The translations under genes and the position numbers were made by a program. A stretch of 58,902 nucleotides of DNA from Jaenimonas drosophilae (Eukaryota; Euglenozoa; Kinetoplastea; Trypanosomatida; Trypanosomatidae): assembly GCA_030849065.1 (NCBI GenBank), contig JASAON010001582.1, positions 1 through 58,902 of the forward strand, written 5' to 3'. A model generated the notes under the pieces. That model made no database searches and was not told where the DNA came from. It saw only the letters and a program-made list of their open reading frames with translations. Positions 1-12,200 of this stretch are shown in pieces (position 1 is the stretch's first letter; every line of letters starts with the position of its first letter).

Positions 1-162
1 TGTATTGTGACGGCGCAGGTTCTGTCGCTGGGCTACCTCATCAAGTATGTCGTATACAGCACTACTTCCGTTGCATGGAACTGGGAGATCTCCCCATTTT
101 ATGGGAGCGTGACGTACATCTTGCTGATTCTTCTCATTTGGGAGATGGTGCAGAGGTTCTAG
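1..162 (+). CDS. C-terminal end of a multi-pass membrane protein (partial, cut by left edge)
   Basis: Frame 1 is open from the first base to a TAG at 160-162 and gives 53 residues that are unlike anything else in the window. There is no triplet-repeat protein; instead there are two hydrophobic stretches (around residues 2-25, rich in Val, Leu, Tyr and Ile, and around residues 37-47, YGSVTYILLILLIWEM) separated by a Trp-rich polar turn, AWNWEISPFYG. The protein ends MVQRF. This looks like the last two transmembrane helices of a polytopic protein with a short tail. The sequence is too short to assign a family. A GOST/GPR107-type C-terminus crossed my mind because of the Tyr and W-x-W spacing before the last helix, but I do not claim it. 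The start lies outside the window. Codon use and content mark it as the left neighbour outside the low-complexity block. Confidence 0.6.
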   Translation, partial: CIVTAQVLSLGYLIKYVVYSTTSVAWNWEISPFYGSVTYILLILLIWEMVQRF

Positions 163-967
163 TAGAAGAGAATCTATCAATGGTAGTTGTGAATGTATTT
201 GTGAGTATAAGATGCAGCGTGCATCAGTATGAACGGCGTACGCATGTACTCGTCGTTCTCGTGTATTTGTTTTTCCCCTGAAATTACTTGAATCAGCCGA
301 TCTCCTGCATATAGCTTTGTAGATAGTTTCGTTTCTTGTGGCGGCTGCACCGTATTGTTTTTGCGTTTGTTTGTCCAGATGTGTTGTCGTGGTGCTGCGT
401 TCGTCTTGACTTGAGGTGATGATGGTTCTTCGTTATTTGCATCGTGTGTATGTATCATTTATCACGGTGCATGTTTCTTGAAGAGCCGAGATCGTGCTGA
501 AAATATGTTGTGCTCTTTATGTTTGTGCATCAAGACTAATGTTGAAGTTGTTGTGCTGTGCAGGTACCGGTTGGTCTGCTGTTATTCGCACTGTTAATGT
601 GAATCTCACCTCTCAGCCGTGCACTTGGTTTTGCAGCCAACCAATCACTTTTTGAGATGATGGTGTTCGTGGCCATCCATCCATCCAATTCAGGAATTCT
701 TTTCTGGCATTTATTGAAGATGGGAGTCACTCTGGAGAGTTATGAGTTGGCATTCTTAGCAGGATTATGCCTCTCTGTCCCACATTCATCTGTGTTGTCG
801 TGCCTCATCATGAATGTACTTTGTGCGTACACCGAACATCCTCTTTCTTCTGCTTTTTTCTTCACTGCAATTCACCACATCTAGGCTGCTTCACTCTGTG
901 GCACAGATACGACGACTGTGGAGCCCGTCGTAGTTGTTTCGTCCTTCTTCTTCGGTGTATTTCCGTC
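163..967 (+). other. spacer before gene A (3' UTR of the partial gene and 5' UTR of gene A)
   Basis: This T/G-rich spacer of about 0.8 kb contains no convincing gene on either strand. The right part holds a T/C tract and AG that fit a trans-splice acceptor for gene A. The short ORFs at 177-458 (-) and 657-884 (+) have no recognisable content. Confidence 0.6.
840..884 (+). promoter_or_regulatory. candidate spliced-leader acceptor for gene A
   Basis: A pyrimidine-rich run at 840-863 (CTCTTTCTTCTGCTTTTTTC core) is followed by a TAG with AG at 883-884. No ATG occurs between this AG and the gene A start at 968, which would give an 83-nt 5' UTR after the acceptor. Trans-splicing is inferred from this pattern recurring before the other genes. 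Confidence 0.55.
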
Positions 968-2506
968 ATGCACAAGGAAGATGATGCTGCCTCTACACCT
1001 GCGGAGAGGAGGGCTTCACTGCAGCATCGAACGCCAACCCGTGATGCATGCAATGGAGGATGTATACCGAGGAGGTTCTCCAACAACAACAACAACAACA
1101 ACAACAACAGTGTATCACCGTTCAGTCGTTTACCTTCGCGATCGCGTAGGCCGTTGCGGGCCGGACATCTTGCCCCACTCAGTGTGGATGATTTACGCCG
1201 TCACCACACACACTCCCTCGAACCTCCATCGACGCACGCATCCCTCAGTGCTCCAGCCCTACCCATCAACAACAGCAAAAACAGCGATTCCGTGAGCCAC
1301 AAGGCAGGCTCGCCATCTTCACTGAAGGGTTCTGCCTCTGGCACCAATCCCCGTCGAGGACGAAGTACATCGCTGCTCTCCTTCAACCATCATCACGTTG
1401 ATGGATGCCCACCGAGCCTGCGTACGCCGCGGCTTCCACCACTGCCACTTTTCTCGGATGTAAAGCGCTCATCCAGCACATCCTCACACGCTGATGCTAC
1501 CTTGACACATGCGGAGCCAACACACGTGATGGGCGCCGATGTCTCTGTTCTCTCGCCTACCTCCCCGGATGCACATCATGGCGATGGCCTTGTGGATCGC
1601 TTTACACCTCAACGTCATAGCCGTGGAGGCCTGCCAACCTTCTACGCACTACAACGTTCATGGTCTGGATGTAGCAACGTCCACGAGGATGCACATGATG
1701 GACGTACTCACGCTCCATTTGGCCGACGCAGCTCTCCACGGCGTAGCAGCCGCTCACAACATGCACAAGAGAGTGAAGAGATCTTCGTCGCGCTGAATCA
1801 TCGTGCACCGCCCATGACCATCACGGAAGTGCAAAATTTTCATGATTTTCTCCTCACGGGTGATGCGAAGTCGGCAGCGGTGCGGGGAGATGTAGATGCA
1901 CGTACGAGCGGCAGGAGCATCAGCTCCATCCTCATCTCACCGACTTCATCCAAGAGTGGCTCGAAACACGCAATTCGGCGTCGCAAGACACCGTGGTTGT
2001 TGGATCCCTCATCTTCTGACGCGCCAAGCATACAGCGTGGATCGAACAACAACAACAACAACAACAACACACAACAACCTCAACCAACTCCTGCCACGAC
2101 CCCTTCTTCTCCACGTACACGTGCCACAATGACACGACTATGTACATTCGCGACAGAGGAGATGGAGAAGGATGATGCCCCCCGACACCATCCAACATCG
2201 CCATCATCCGTGTTGATCTCCCCCAGATTGGCACCTCTGCGCTCATCCCCTTCCTTATCTTCCGCACGCAGCCCACGCGAACGATCGCTCTCATCTCGTG
2301 AACGTCTGGATGATTTTTTGGAGATGCATCATCATCCACACAAGATGCCAACCACCGTGGCTGGAGTACAACAACTTCACCGCTACCTCAACGACGGAGA
2401 TCGTGTGGCGGCTGACCCAAAACACATCATCTCTCCACGTCATCGGCGTGCATCCCGCAGGCGACGCTCCAGCGATGCACGTACTCCTCCTCCTCCATTT
2501 CGGTAG
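968..2506 (+). CDS. gene A: low-complexity protein with a duplicated about 33-residue motif, function unknown
   Basis: The protein has 512 residues. The frame is open further upstream (an ATG at 767), but that extension is Cys/Phe-rich, covers the T/C tract and candidate splice acceptor at 883, and looks like noncoding DNA. I therefore start at 968 (MHKEDD). Most of the protein is Ser/Arg/His/Pro-rich and probably disordered, with two Asn runs encoded by AAC repeats (about 1078-1109 and 2045-2067). Two segments look ordered and resemble each other: residues about 270-302 (EEIFVALNHR to FHDFLLTGDAKS) and about 446-482 (LDDFLEMHHH to LHRYLNDGDRVA). Both share an M-x-x-T turn, then VQxxHxxL and GD. 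The second half of each resembles the helix-like repeats of genes B and F. The C-terminus is Arg-rich (RRASRRRRSS) and ends PPPPFR. No signal peptide or membrane segment is visible. This is the first and one of the smallest members of the block. Confidence 0.82.
   Translation: MHKEDDAASTPAERRASLQHRTPTRDACNGGCIPRRFSNNNNNNNNNSVSPFSRLPSRSRRPLRAGHLAPLSVDDLRRHHTHSLEPPSTHASLSAPALPINNSKNSDSVSHKAGSPSSLKGSASGTNPRRGRSTSLLSFNHHHVDGCPPSLRTPRLPPLPLFSDVKRSSSTSSHADATLTHAEPTHVMGADVSVLSPTSPDAHHGDGLVDRFTPQRHSRGGLPTFYALQRSWSGCSNVHEDAHDGRTHAPFGRRSSPRRSSRSQHAQESEEIFVALNHRAPPMTITEVQNFHDFLLTGDAKSAAVRGDVDARTSGRSISSILISPTSSKSGSKHAIRRRKTPWLLDPSSSDAPSIQRGSNNNNNNNNTQQPQPTPATTPSSPRTRATMTRLCTFATEEMEKDDAPRHHPTSPSSVLISPRLAPLRSSPSLSSARSPRERSLSSRERLDDFLEMHHHPHKMPTTVAGVQQLHRYLNDGDRVAADPKHIISPRHRRASRRRRSSDARTPPPPFR
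1775..1876 (+). repeat. gene A motif copy 1
   Basis: Encodes EEIFVALNHR...MTITEVQNFHDFLLTGDAKSA. It is related to the segment encoded at 2303-2414 by the order of conserved positions: hydrophobic start, His pair, Met, Thr, VQ, His, Leu, GD, Ala. Confidence 0.6.
2303..2414 (+). repeat. gene A motif copy 2
   Basis: Encodes RLDDFLEMHHH...VAGVQQLHRYLNDGDRVAA, the second copy of the about 33-residue motif. Divergence from copy 1 is high, so this duplication is old, unlike the nearly identical repeats in genes C and E. Confidence 0.6.
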
Positions 2507-2999
2507 CACATGTATGTGTGCATCATCTTTCTGCTCATGTGATGGTGCAACCCTCTTTTTCTTTCGTTGATTGTTTTCTTCGTTTTCCTCTTTTTATTGT
2601 TGATTTTCATCGTCGTAAACAACACAGTGTGCGTGATGACTTCTTCTTCATTCGTACCTTCATTTGGATTAGCTTGTTGGTGTTGTTGTTGTTGTTGTTT
2701 TCCGTTGCTTCAATTTGTGTGTTATGTTGGTCTCAGTATACCCAGAATTCGCAGACGACAGCCTCAGCAGCCACTCTCGTACACAACATCATGTATGTTT
2801 GTGTGTACGTGGGTGATGGTTTTTTTCTGATACATGGTACATCAACCTTTGCATTGTTGTTGTAGTTCTCATGCCCATTGTGCTTGCTTCTGTTGCATAT
2901 GTTTGTTGTTGTTCTGTGGATGCCCCCCCCCTCCAATAGCACACCGCCACGAGATGTTCTTTTCACCGCATGAATAGCGCAGTGATGTTGCTTTATAAC

Positions 3000-3031
3000 G
3001 TTTTCCTACTCCAAACCTCTTATCTCACTAG
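3000..3031 (+). promoter_or_regulatory. candidate spliced-leader acceptor for gene B
   Basis: The T/C-rich run TTTTCCTACTCCAAACCTCT continues to CACTAG, with the AG at 3030-3031. An alternative AG after a C-run lies at 2938-2939. Either would leave a leader carrying the upstream ORF at 3133-3210. Confidence 0.45.
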
Positions 3032-3132
3032 CACACACACACGCAAGACAGACGTTGATTGGCATCAACACAAAAATTGTTGTTGCCACTGAGATCACTT
3101 GTAGGATCATAGGTGCTTGTCTTATTCATCTC

Positions 3133-3210
3133 ATGGCGGAGATCAACGTAGCGGCACGTGCATCATCATCATCATCATCATCTCATTCTCTCATCACGGC
3201 GTTGCGCTAA
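3133..3210 (+). other. upstream ORF in the same frame as gene B
   Basis: ATG 3133 opens a 25-codon ORF (MAEINVAARA, seven Ser, then HSLITALR) ending TAA at 3208-3210. It is in the same reading frame as gene B, whose first ATG follows 24 nt after the stop; the codons between are open. It could be a regulatory uORF, or the former N-terminus of gene B cut off by a stop mutation. The Ser run is of the same kind as those inside gene B. Confidence 0.4.
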
Positions 3211-3234
3211 TTGCACGTTGATTCGCTGTGCCGA

Positions 3235-6200
3235 ATGCGAAGGAGAGGAAGACTTGCCGCACTTCACCGTCAACAAGAACAAGAACAACAACAAGATTCA
3301 TCTTCATCATCACGACGTGTGGGAAGTGATGGAACCAACATCTTTGATACGGAAGATGATCTAACCCCACGTACCGATCATCATCTCCCGTCATCATCAT
3401 CAGCATCTCTGTTGCCGCGACAACATGATGCTGATGTACGTAGCTCAAGTAGATGCAGAAGGCCACACGTGGATGAGTTTCAGACCTCCGCACGATTGCC
3501 TCCACCACGGCGCTCATCTTTTGCCTCCCATGATGTACTTCCTCGGCCATCATCACATCACCATCATCGTCATGTAGTAGCCGTGGATGCATCCAATGAT
3601 GATGATGTACGTCCCGACGGTGAATTGGGCCACACCTCCTCCATCGTATCCAGCAATCCTACACATGTTAGCCTCCGCAACAACAACTCCATCAACATCA
3701 GCGATCGAAGTAGCAAACATCGTGCAAGCATTGCTCTCGTGGAACACAATGTAGATGTACGTCCTCTTCCACGTTTGATGGATGATCAGCACAACCCCTA
3801 CTTGAAAGTGAGCCGACGGCAACTCAGCCATCATGATGCGTGGTACTACCATGACAACCATCGGCCGCACACCAACCATGTTGCACGTGTAGATGCGCAT
3901 GCACACGATGGAGATGGGGTGCGTGTGGGTGAGGACCACATGCCACGTAGACCGCGGAGCTCTCCATCTTGTGGCTCACGTGGATCATCACAACTTCTAT
4001 CTCACACATCCTTCAAGCACAACAACAACAATGAGTACCTTCCACCTCCGCTGGAGCACATCAGTGGTGGCAGCAACATGCCATCTACATCGATGCTCAC
4101 CGTGGAGATGAGCGCACAACATCCAAACCGATCAACGAGTGCCACATCAAGTTTGGCGGCGTTGTTGGCGTTTGCCAATCAGCTACAGCATGAGAAGGAT
4201 GCTTCTCATCATGATGATGATGTTGATGATCATGATGATGCTCACCAACATACGAATGACGACGGCAATGACTTTCATAGCGTGCGTGAGCTGATTGAGA
4301 TGCAACGTGTAGATCCCATCTCCTCCACGAGTACGTCATCACGAGCTCTAACATCAGCGTCTCTTTATGGTTCGTTGCACAAGAATTCCGCGGATGATGC
4401 GGCACGCAGATCATCTTCCTCGCCACCCCTGCTTCCATCCATGAAGATGAAGGCCGATGTTGAAACACACAGTGAGAAACATGATCATGGTACCACACAC
4501 CTCAGCACACCTCCGTTGATGGAGACGATGTCAATGGACGCATCACCACCCATGTTTGCCATGAATACGTGGATGGCAAAGAACACAACCCCCACACGAA
4601 ACAACAAGAAGAAGAAGATGAAGATGATGAAGAGTACAGACAAGAGCAACACACCTCCACGTCGCAGACTTACTGGGGTGTTTGGCCGAGGAACGCCACG
4701 GCGAAGCCCATCACGAATCACTCCGCATCGCTCATCTACCTCGCCACCACGTACGGGACGAGCATCAACACGTTCATCTACATCACCACCACATACACAC
4801 ACATCCAACAAGACGAAAGCACCAAAGCACTATACTGATGAGCAAATCCGCATGTTTGCGAAGCAACTCAAGGCTGCCGAGGATGCACGACGACGTGTAC
4901 GTGGAAATGATGTTGATGTGGCTCGACGACGGCGTGTGCATCGTGATGATGATGGTGATGATGATGATCTTCATCCAGCACGACGAACTCGTGCAGCAAC
5001 GGCATCTCCGCCAACATCTACTCAAGGCAAGACACCACCTACAGAGCCAACACCCTTTGCACCAACATCCACAATAGCATCATCATCATCATCATCATCA
5101 TCATCATTGCGTGCGAGCTACTCGATGGATGATATTCGCCAGTTTGTGCGAGAGTTGCGAAGGAAACACGCAAAAAAGGATGCTGAAAAACAGCATCACC
5201 ATCAACGTTTGCCAACTCCACGACGACGTACACACAATCATCATCATCACCATCTCTTGAATGATGATGTTGTGGTGGATGTAGATGTCGTGGATGCAGC
5301 CACCATGACATCTGCCACAGACACTTCATCACCACCAACTCATCATCACCATGTTGATGATCATGTGGAGCTGATGAGCTTTCTTCGCAACCTGAAGAAG
5401 GACGCAGATCTTTATCGTACATCAACGCAAACAACCACGACGAACAACAACGGCAGTGTACGTCATCATCCATCAACAACATCCTTCATCACGCATGATG
5501 CCGCTAACCTGCTCACAGACTTTGTTCGGCAGCTGAAGAAGGAGTCGGAAGATGATCAACGTGTGCAGCAACGTGCATCCACGAATGAAGACATCCAGGC
5601 GCAAACAACATCCACGTTGCATGAGCAAAACAACAACAACAACAACAACAATGATGATGATGATGATGATGATCGCGGTAAAGGCTCCGTGATGGAGCTG
5701 ATGCGCTTTCTACTTCAGCTCAAATTGGATGCAGATGCAGCACACCAAACACGCGTTGCTCTACAACAACAACAACAACAACAGCAACAAGATGTGGTTG
5801 TACGTCCTCGCAATGACGTTCATGATCCTCTCATGACGGAGGAGTCAAGTCGTTTCTTTGCTGCCACAACATCACTACGCATGATGAAGGATGCAGCCAT
5901 CAACACAACCGTTGACGTTGGCGTAGATGCAGCAAACCACAACAACAACACACAAATACATGAAGATGATGATGATGATGATGATGATGATGTGTTGATG
6001 ATGGATGGTGGTGAGTTGCCCACGCTCCAAGCATCACGTGAGGCACCACGTGTGCGTCCATCAACATCACCTCCGCTGACACACGAAAACTCCGAAGGAG
6101 GAGAAGTGGCACGTCTTCCTCAAGTTGCACAACAACACGATGATGCCCAACAACAACAACAACAACGACAACACGATGTTACTTTATTGATTGAGTCATC

Positions 6201-9200
6201 TACATCAATACCAAACATCATTGATGATGATGTTGTACGTCGCGTGAAGAAGTCTGCGAAACGCTCAACAACACTCACCACATCCACGTGGATTCACGCG
6301 GTTCCTCCATCATCAACATCACCACTCCATGACATGATGATGATGGATGTACCAACACGTCAACGGCAAGAGATGAGTCCTCTTGAAGCTGCACCTTCTC
6401 CCCTCGCGCAGAAATATTCACCAACAACATCACCGCAACAACAAGAACAACACTTGGTGCCAATTGTCTCTGACAACAACCATGTTGATGAAGATGATCA
6501 TGACTGCATCACTGCACCACATCTTGATGGTGTTGGTGTGATGGATGCCACACCCAAGGTAGCTCGTCCTCCATCATCATCAACAACAACACCTGCCGTT
6601 GTCGCAGATACAACTACTTCTACACACAACAATGATGATGTTGGTGAGTGGCGTGCTGCACCAGTGATGCAGGACGCTCTTCCTCCATCATCGTCTTGTG
6701 CCAACGTTGTTGCACGTATTCCTGACGTCCAGCAAAGACCTCTGACGCACCCTACACCAACACCAACAACAACAGCAACATCTGCACCCGACACTCTTGA
6801 ACGTACACGTCATGATGATGGTGATGAAGCGAAGGATGCACCACGAGTGAAGTATTCTCTGCCACCATCACCATCATCTGCATCCAAGGCTGATGAATGT
6901 ACTCGTGATGATAATGACGTTGGTACGAAGGAAGTATCATCACGGATGCCACCAACAACACCTCCATCAACATCAACAGCTGATGCACCGGTGATGAAGG
7001 TAGCTCCTCTACCAACAACAACAACAACATCAATATCTTCATCGGGAGAAACGGGCGTACGTGCGCGTGCTGATGATCTTGGCGAATTGATGAATACAGC
7101 AACATCACCATCAACAACACCTGCCAAAGCGCATCATGATGAGGTTGGTGCATCAAGGATGCAGGTAGCTCCTCTACCAACAACAGCAACAACAACAACA
7201 TTATCTGCATCGGAAGAAGAAGACGTACGTGCGCGCGTTGATGATCTTGGCGAGGTGATGAATACAGCAACATCACCATCAACAACACCTGCCAAAGCGC
7301 ATCATGATGAGGTTGGTGCATCAAGGATGCAGGTAGCTCCTCTACCAACAACATCTCCATCACCATCCACGATAACTCCTACGATCAGTGCGAATGAGCA
7401 CTCGCCTGTTGATGAACGCAACGTTGCACGCATGAATGATGGAGCACCAACATCATCGTCATGTACTACACAAGAACACGCATCAACATTGAATGCATCT
7501 CCATCAGCGCGTGCCAAGACCGCAACTCCTCCGCCAACAACATTAGAGGCCCTCGTTGATGATGTTGATGTTGATGCCAACCATGATCCTGACACAACTC
7601 TTGTTGGAGCACGCACATCTCCATCAGGTACTACTTCATTTTCAGCCAAACACGTGGAGATGAAAACAACACCAAACAATAGAGTCTCAACACCATCATC
7701 ATCAACAACAACAACGTGTGCATCTTCCAAACACGCAATCGCATCGATTGTGCCTGACCAAGAAGAAGCGCGCTCATCAACACATCCATCATCATCATCA
7801 TCATCATCTGCATGCCCATCGCGAAGTGATGGCAACGTCATGACACCAACAGCAGCATCACCCGCAACAACCACACGAGGTGTTGTTGATGATCAACATC
7901 CTCTTGCTGCCACATCTTCACATGAAGATGAACGTCCGCAGATGAAGATGATGGTTGACGACGTGCACGCACAAGATGATGATCACGGCGCGAATCATGT
8001 TCTCGATGCAACACTACGGCCCTCAGATAGTGGCCCTACATCACACTCACCTACACCAATGTTGGCGTATGATGATGAATCTGATGACGATGATGATGAT
8101 GATGATGATGACGAACAACATTCAACGTTGATGGAGCATCAATCATCACCGCCGATACGTCGCCCCTCGACGGCAACAGCGCCGCCGCCTCTTCCTCGCA
8201 GACGTGCTTCAAGAGACCTGTGTGCAGGTGATGATGATGATCATCATCATCATCATGAGCATACAAAACAAGAGAAGATGCGTGTAGATGATGCAGCAAG
8301 CACGTCTCCTCCACCCATGATGCGTGAAGATGGCATCAAGAACAACAGTCGTGCTGCACTACATATTTCATCAACGCATGTTGTTGGTCATCATCGCGAT
8401 GCACCAACAAACACAAACTCGGATGTTGTTGTTGTTGTTGATGAGCCACAATCACACGTGGCGATGAATGTACTCACCACACCAACTAGCGTTGATGATG
8501 ATGATGATGTTGGTCTTCATGACGTACAAACGCCATCATGGCCAACACACACAGCCGCACCAACTTCATCCACGATGAATGTACCACACAAGACTGCCGT
8601 GATGATTCCCATGCCACAACACCTCACAACTGAGCCAACGCACAACCATGCGCACGATGCACCAACACATGTTGTTGATGATGATCATCATCATGAAAAA
8701 CCTGCGGCACAATCATGTGATGATGATGATGATGAGCAACAACATCATGCACCAACCATGCCAACACTTCCAACGTGGAACGATGATGAAGTTGCTCATC
8801 GACGTCAGGATGATGTGTTCTATCTTCTCCCCAATGGGGAGTACCTACCAGCACATCGTCTGGATGCATACTTTGCAGAACAAGACGAACAACAACAACA
8901 ACAAATTCGTAACTATAGCGATGATGATGATGATGATGACGCAACAAACATGAATGAACGCCTACCACAAGATGCGTACCTCATCAGAAATGATGAGCGT
9001 CGCGGTGCTCAAGCGCACACATCTGTACCAAGCTCATCACATCATCAACATCGTCACTCAGCAGATGATGGCGATACAACGAGTACGTACACATCAACAC
9101 ATTCATCATCACCATCGCCATCAGCTCCTGTTGCTGATGATCCTCTTCAGCGAGCAAAGGACGGGCCACCACATCGTGTTGCCGTTGAGCAACAACAACA

Positions 9201-12200
9201 ACACTATGATGATGATGATAGTGATGCAGCACACATGAAGGAGACCCCACAACACGAAAACATCATCAACGATGATATACGTGGAGGTGCTCCTCCATAT
9301 TCATCACCAAACCATTCACTATCGCAACATCAACCTGACAATCACGTTGGCGCGCCACACACACACATGCATCCAGTACAAGACACATCTCCATCAATGA
9401 AGCACAATGCCCATGAAGAATTTCATCACGGCACCAACAACCACAGTACGCCTCACAACAATGATCATCCACATGAAGTGAGTGCGAGCCAGCCAACCTT
9501 ATTCGTACCTTCATCAACCGCACCACGTCGCGCACACGTTGGTGGCCGACCACAATCTGCGGGGCACCCATCATCATCATCATCATTATCACGTGCATCA
9601 TCGTTTTCACATCCACCTCGTCCATCATCTGCGCATGATGCACATGAATCCGTCGTGGATTATCTTCACCGACACACAATGCCAACCTTGTTGCCACCTC
9701 ACGCACCACGTACATCAACACCAACGCCAACCAACATGGATGTACCTCCTCCACGCAAGGATGGCACAGAGGCTGTGCCTCAACGGATGCACCCACGTCA
9801 TCCGCGACGATCATCAACGTCGTTGCCCAGCACACACACGCAACGAAGCACACAACAACAACCAGCTTCATCAACACTACGAGAGCAACACACCGACATT
9901 GCACCTCCACCATCATCATCATCATCATCGCATGTTGCAACGCCATCTCCGTTGATGTTTGTGCATGATGCAGATGTTGTTGGCAGCAACACACGAGTAG
10001 GCCCACATGCAACAACACCGCATGTTGATGAGATGTTGAGTGCATCATCGTCTGCCATCACGGGTGACTCGCCACAACGCTACGCCGCTTCATCACCAAA
10101 CACACAACAACGAAGATCATCGCTCCATCGGCACGTTTCGTGGGTTCAGCTTGATGATGCAACGCACAACAACAAGATTGATGTTGTGGATGTTGCTGAC
10201 AAGATACGTCGGGATGATGTTCAGCACAACACAAATGGCATCATGAAGGACTCACCACATCATCATCGTCATCATCATCGCGTGGATGAAGATGTATCCG
10301 CACACATTGGCAGAACTACATCACCTGATGATGTTGATGGTGTTGATGCGTATATGCCACCAACACATCAAGCAACGGCATCTGCACATGAACGAAGTAG
10401 GAAAGATGAGGAACCTCATCATCATCATCGTAGCAACGCTCAGAGTAGGACATCTACTGCTGCTCCATCTTTATCATCATCACGCAATGAAAACCGTGTT
10501 GATGATGATGATGATGATGTCCATGGAACGATGAGCATGGAGCATCACGTACCACGCATCTCAACACATTCCGTGGATCCGCAACAACAACAACATCAGC
10601 ACATCATCACTGATCCATCTCCACATCCAACGCATGTTAGTGGTCCTACACACATGAAGATGAAGGGCGAAGACCACCCATCTTCATCATCATCATCATC
10701 ACATGAACCACATATTTCAGATGTTGTGCCACAGCGCTGCACAGACAACAGCAACACACGTGATGATGCAGCAATACCACATGAGGATGCGTTGAAGTGT
10801 GTGCGTCATCCACGCAAGCCAACATCATCTCGACCTACATCAGCGGATCTGAGACGAAGTACATCAACACGTAGCACAACGTTGTTGGTTGATGGGCCAC
10901 ATGCACACACAACTACAACAACAACAACAACAACATCTTCATCACCATCCGCACGTCAAGACAATCATGCTGATACACCCACGCGACGTGTGTTTGAGCA
11001 AGCTAGTGACGTTGCACCTCCATCATCTATCACACAGATCGTACCATCATCAACATCATCATCTTCTTCACGTACATCACTGTCGTCAGATGTTGAGCTT
11101 GACTCCACCCTCGCTCCGCAACCCGGAGATCGCGCACAGCACACACCAGCATCATCATCATCATCACCATCAACGCAAGTACATCAGCCAACGTCTGCAC
11201 GCAATCAGCGTACGTTGACGCTGCACTCCTCCGCTCTTCTCGAGGAGATGCGCCGACACATACATCCCACCCATGACGATGGTGATGCAAGCAACAACAA
11301 CAACACAAACAATCTTGGTGATGATGATGATCATCATCATCATCATCATCGTTCTTCCAAGCACCGTGCACGTCGCAAGCCTCCGTCCACCACTCACACT
11401 GAAGCACCCGAAGATGTTGATGTTGATGATGATGTTGGTGCTTCGGAGCTCGTCTTCGCTGACACCTCACACAAGATGCATCACGTACATCATCATGGCT
11501 CCACCTCTGCACATCCAATGATGTTTGCCTCCTTTCATCATCCGTCAACACCACAACGTGGCTCTTCGGCACATGCTGCAACAACAGAAGAGATGTTGGT
11601 GCAGCTCACTCCGCCCACCTCTGGACGCACACCAGCACATCCATCCAACACAAAGGTTGCTCATGCATCTCCACGCCACCGCCAACGACATCATCGTCGC
11701 AAGGATCGAGCTCATCCTTCACCAGCACCAACAACATCAACTGTGAAGCACCAACAACAACAACACACGTCGAGGCCATCATCATCAGATGATGATGATG
11801 AGGTTCGTGAGTTGGCTCACGGGCCTCCTCCAACCCTGGCATCCACGTTGCGTGGAGCTCCTCCGACACGTATTGCACACAAGGATCAGCAACACACACA
11901 CGCTCCTGCGGCAACAACTACTCCACGTACATCCTCGATAATCTTCTTGGACGAGCAGGAAAATCATCCAACAACCACGCCACAGACATCTCTACACCAA
12001 CAACAACACGTTGCCGCAAGTGGTGCCACATTCATCACTCTGGGTGGCGTACATCATCAACACCCACGCGATGCAGCAACAACAGCAACTCACAAGCAGC
12101 CTTCATCATTCCCATCCAAGCCGGCACCCGTGAGAGATGCTGCACCACACACATCATCAACATCATCATCATGGCGGCATGTTGGTGTGATGGCAGCAGT

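Larger units (their letters stand above)
2507..3234 (+). other. spacer between genes A and B
   Basis: The spacer is T/G-rich after the stop, with T-rich tracts around 2548-2614 and a C8 run near 2923-2931. A T/C tract before the AG at 3030 and a TCA microsatellite at about 3161-3180 follow. The only coding-like item is the short in-frame upstream ORF listed separately. Confidence 0.6.

Noticed and set aside
1..162. Assignment of the left partial gene to the GOST/GPR107-type receptor family
   Set aside because: Only 53 residues are available, and the resemblance is limited to helix and Trp/Tyr spacing.
767..967. N-terminal extension of gene A from ATG 767
   Set aside because: The extension crosses the T/C tract and the candidate acceptor AG at 883-884 and reads as Cys/Phe-rich noncoding sequence. 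ATG 968 follows without any other ATG after the acceptor.
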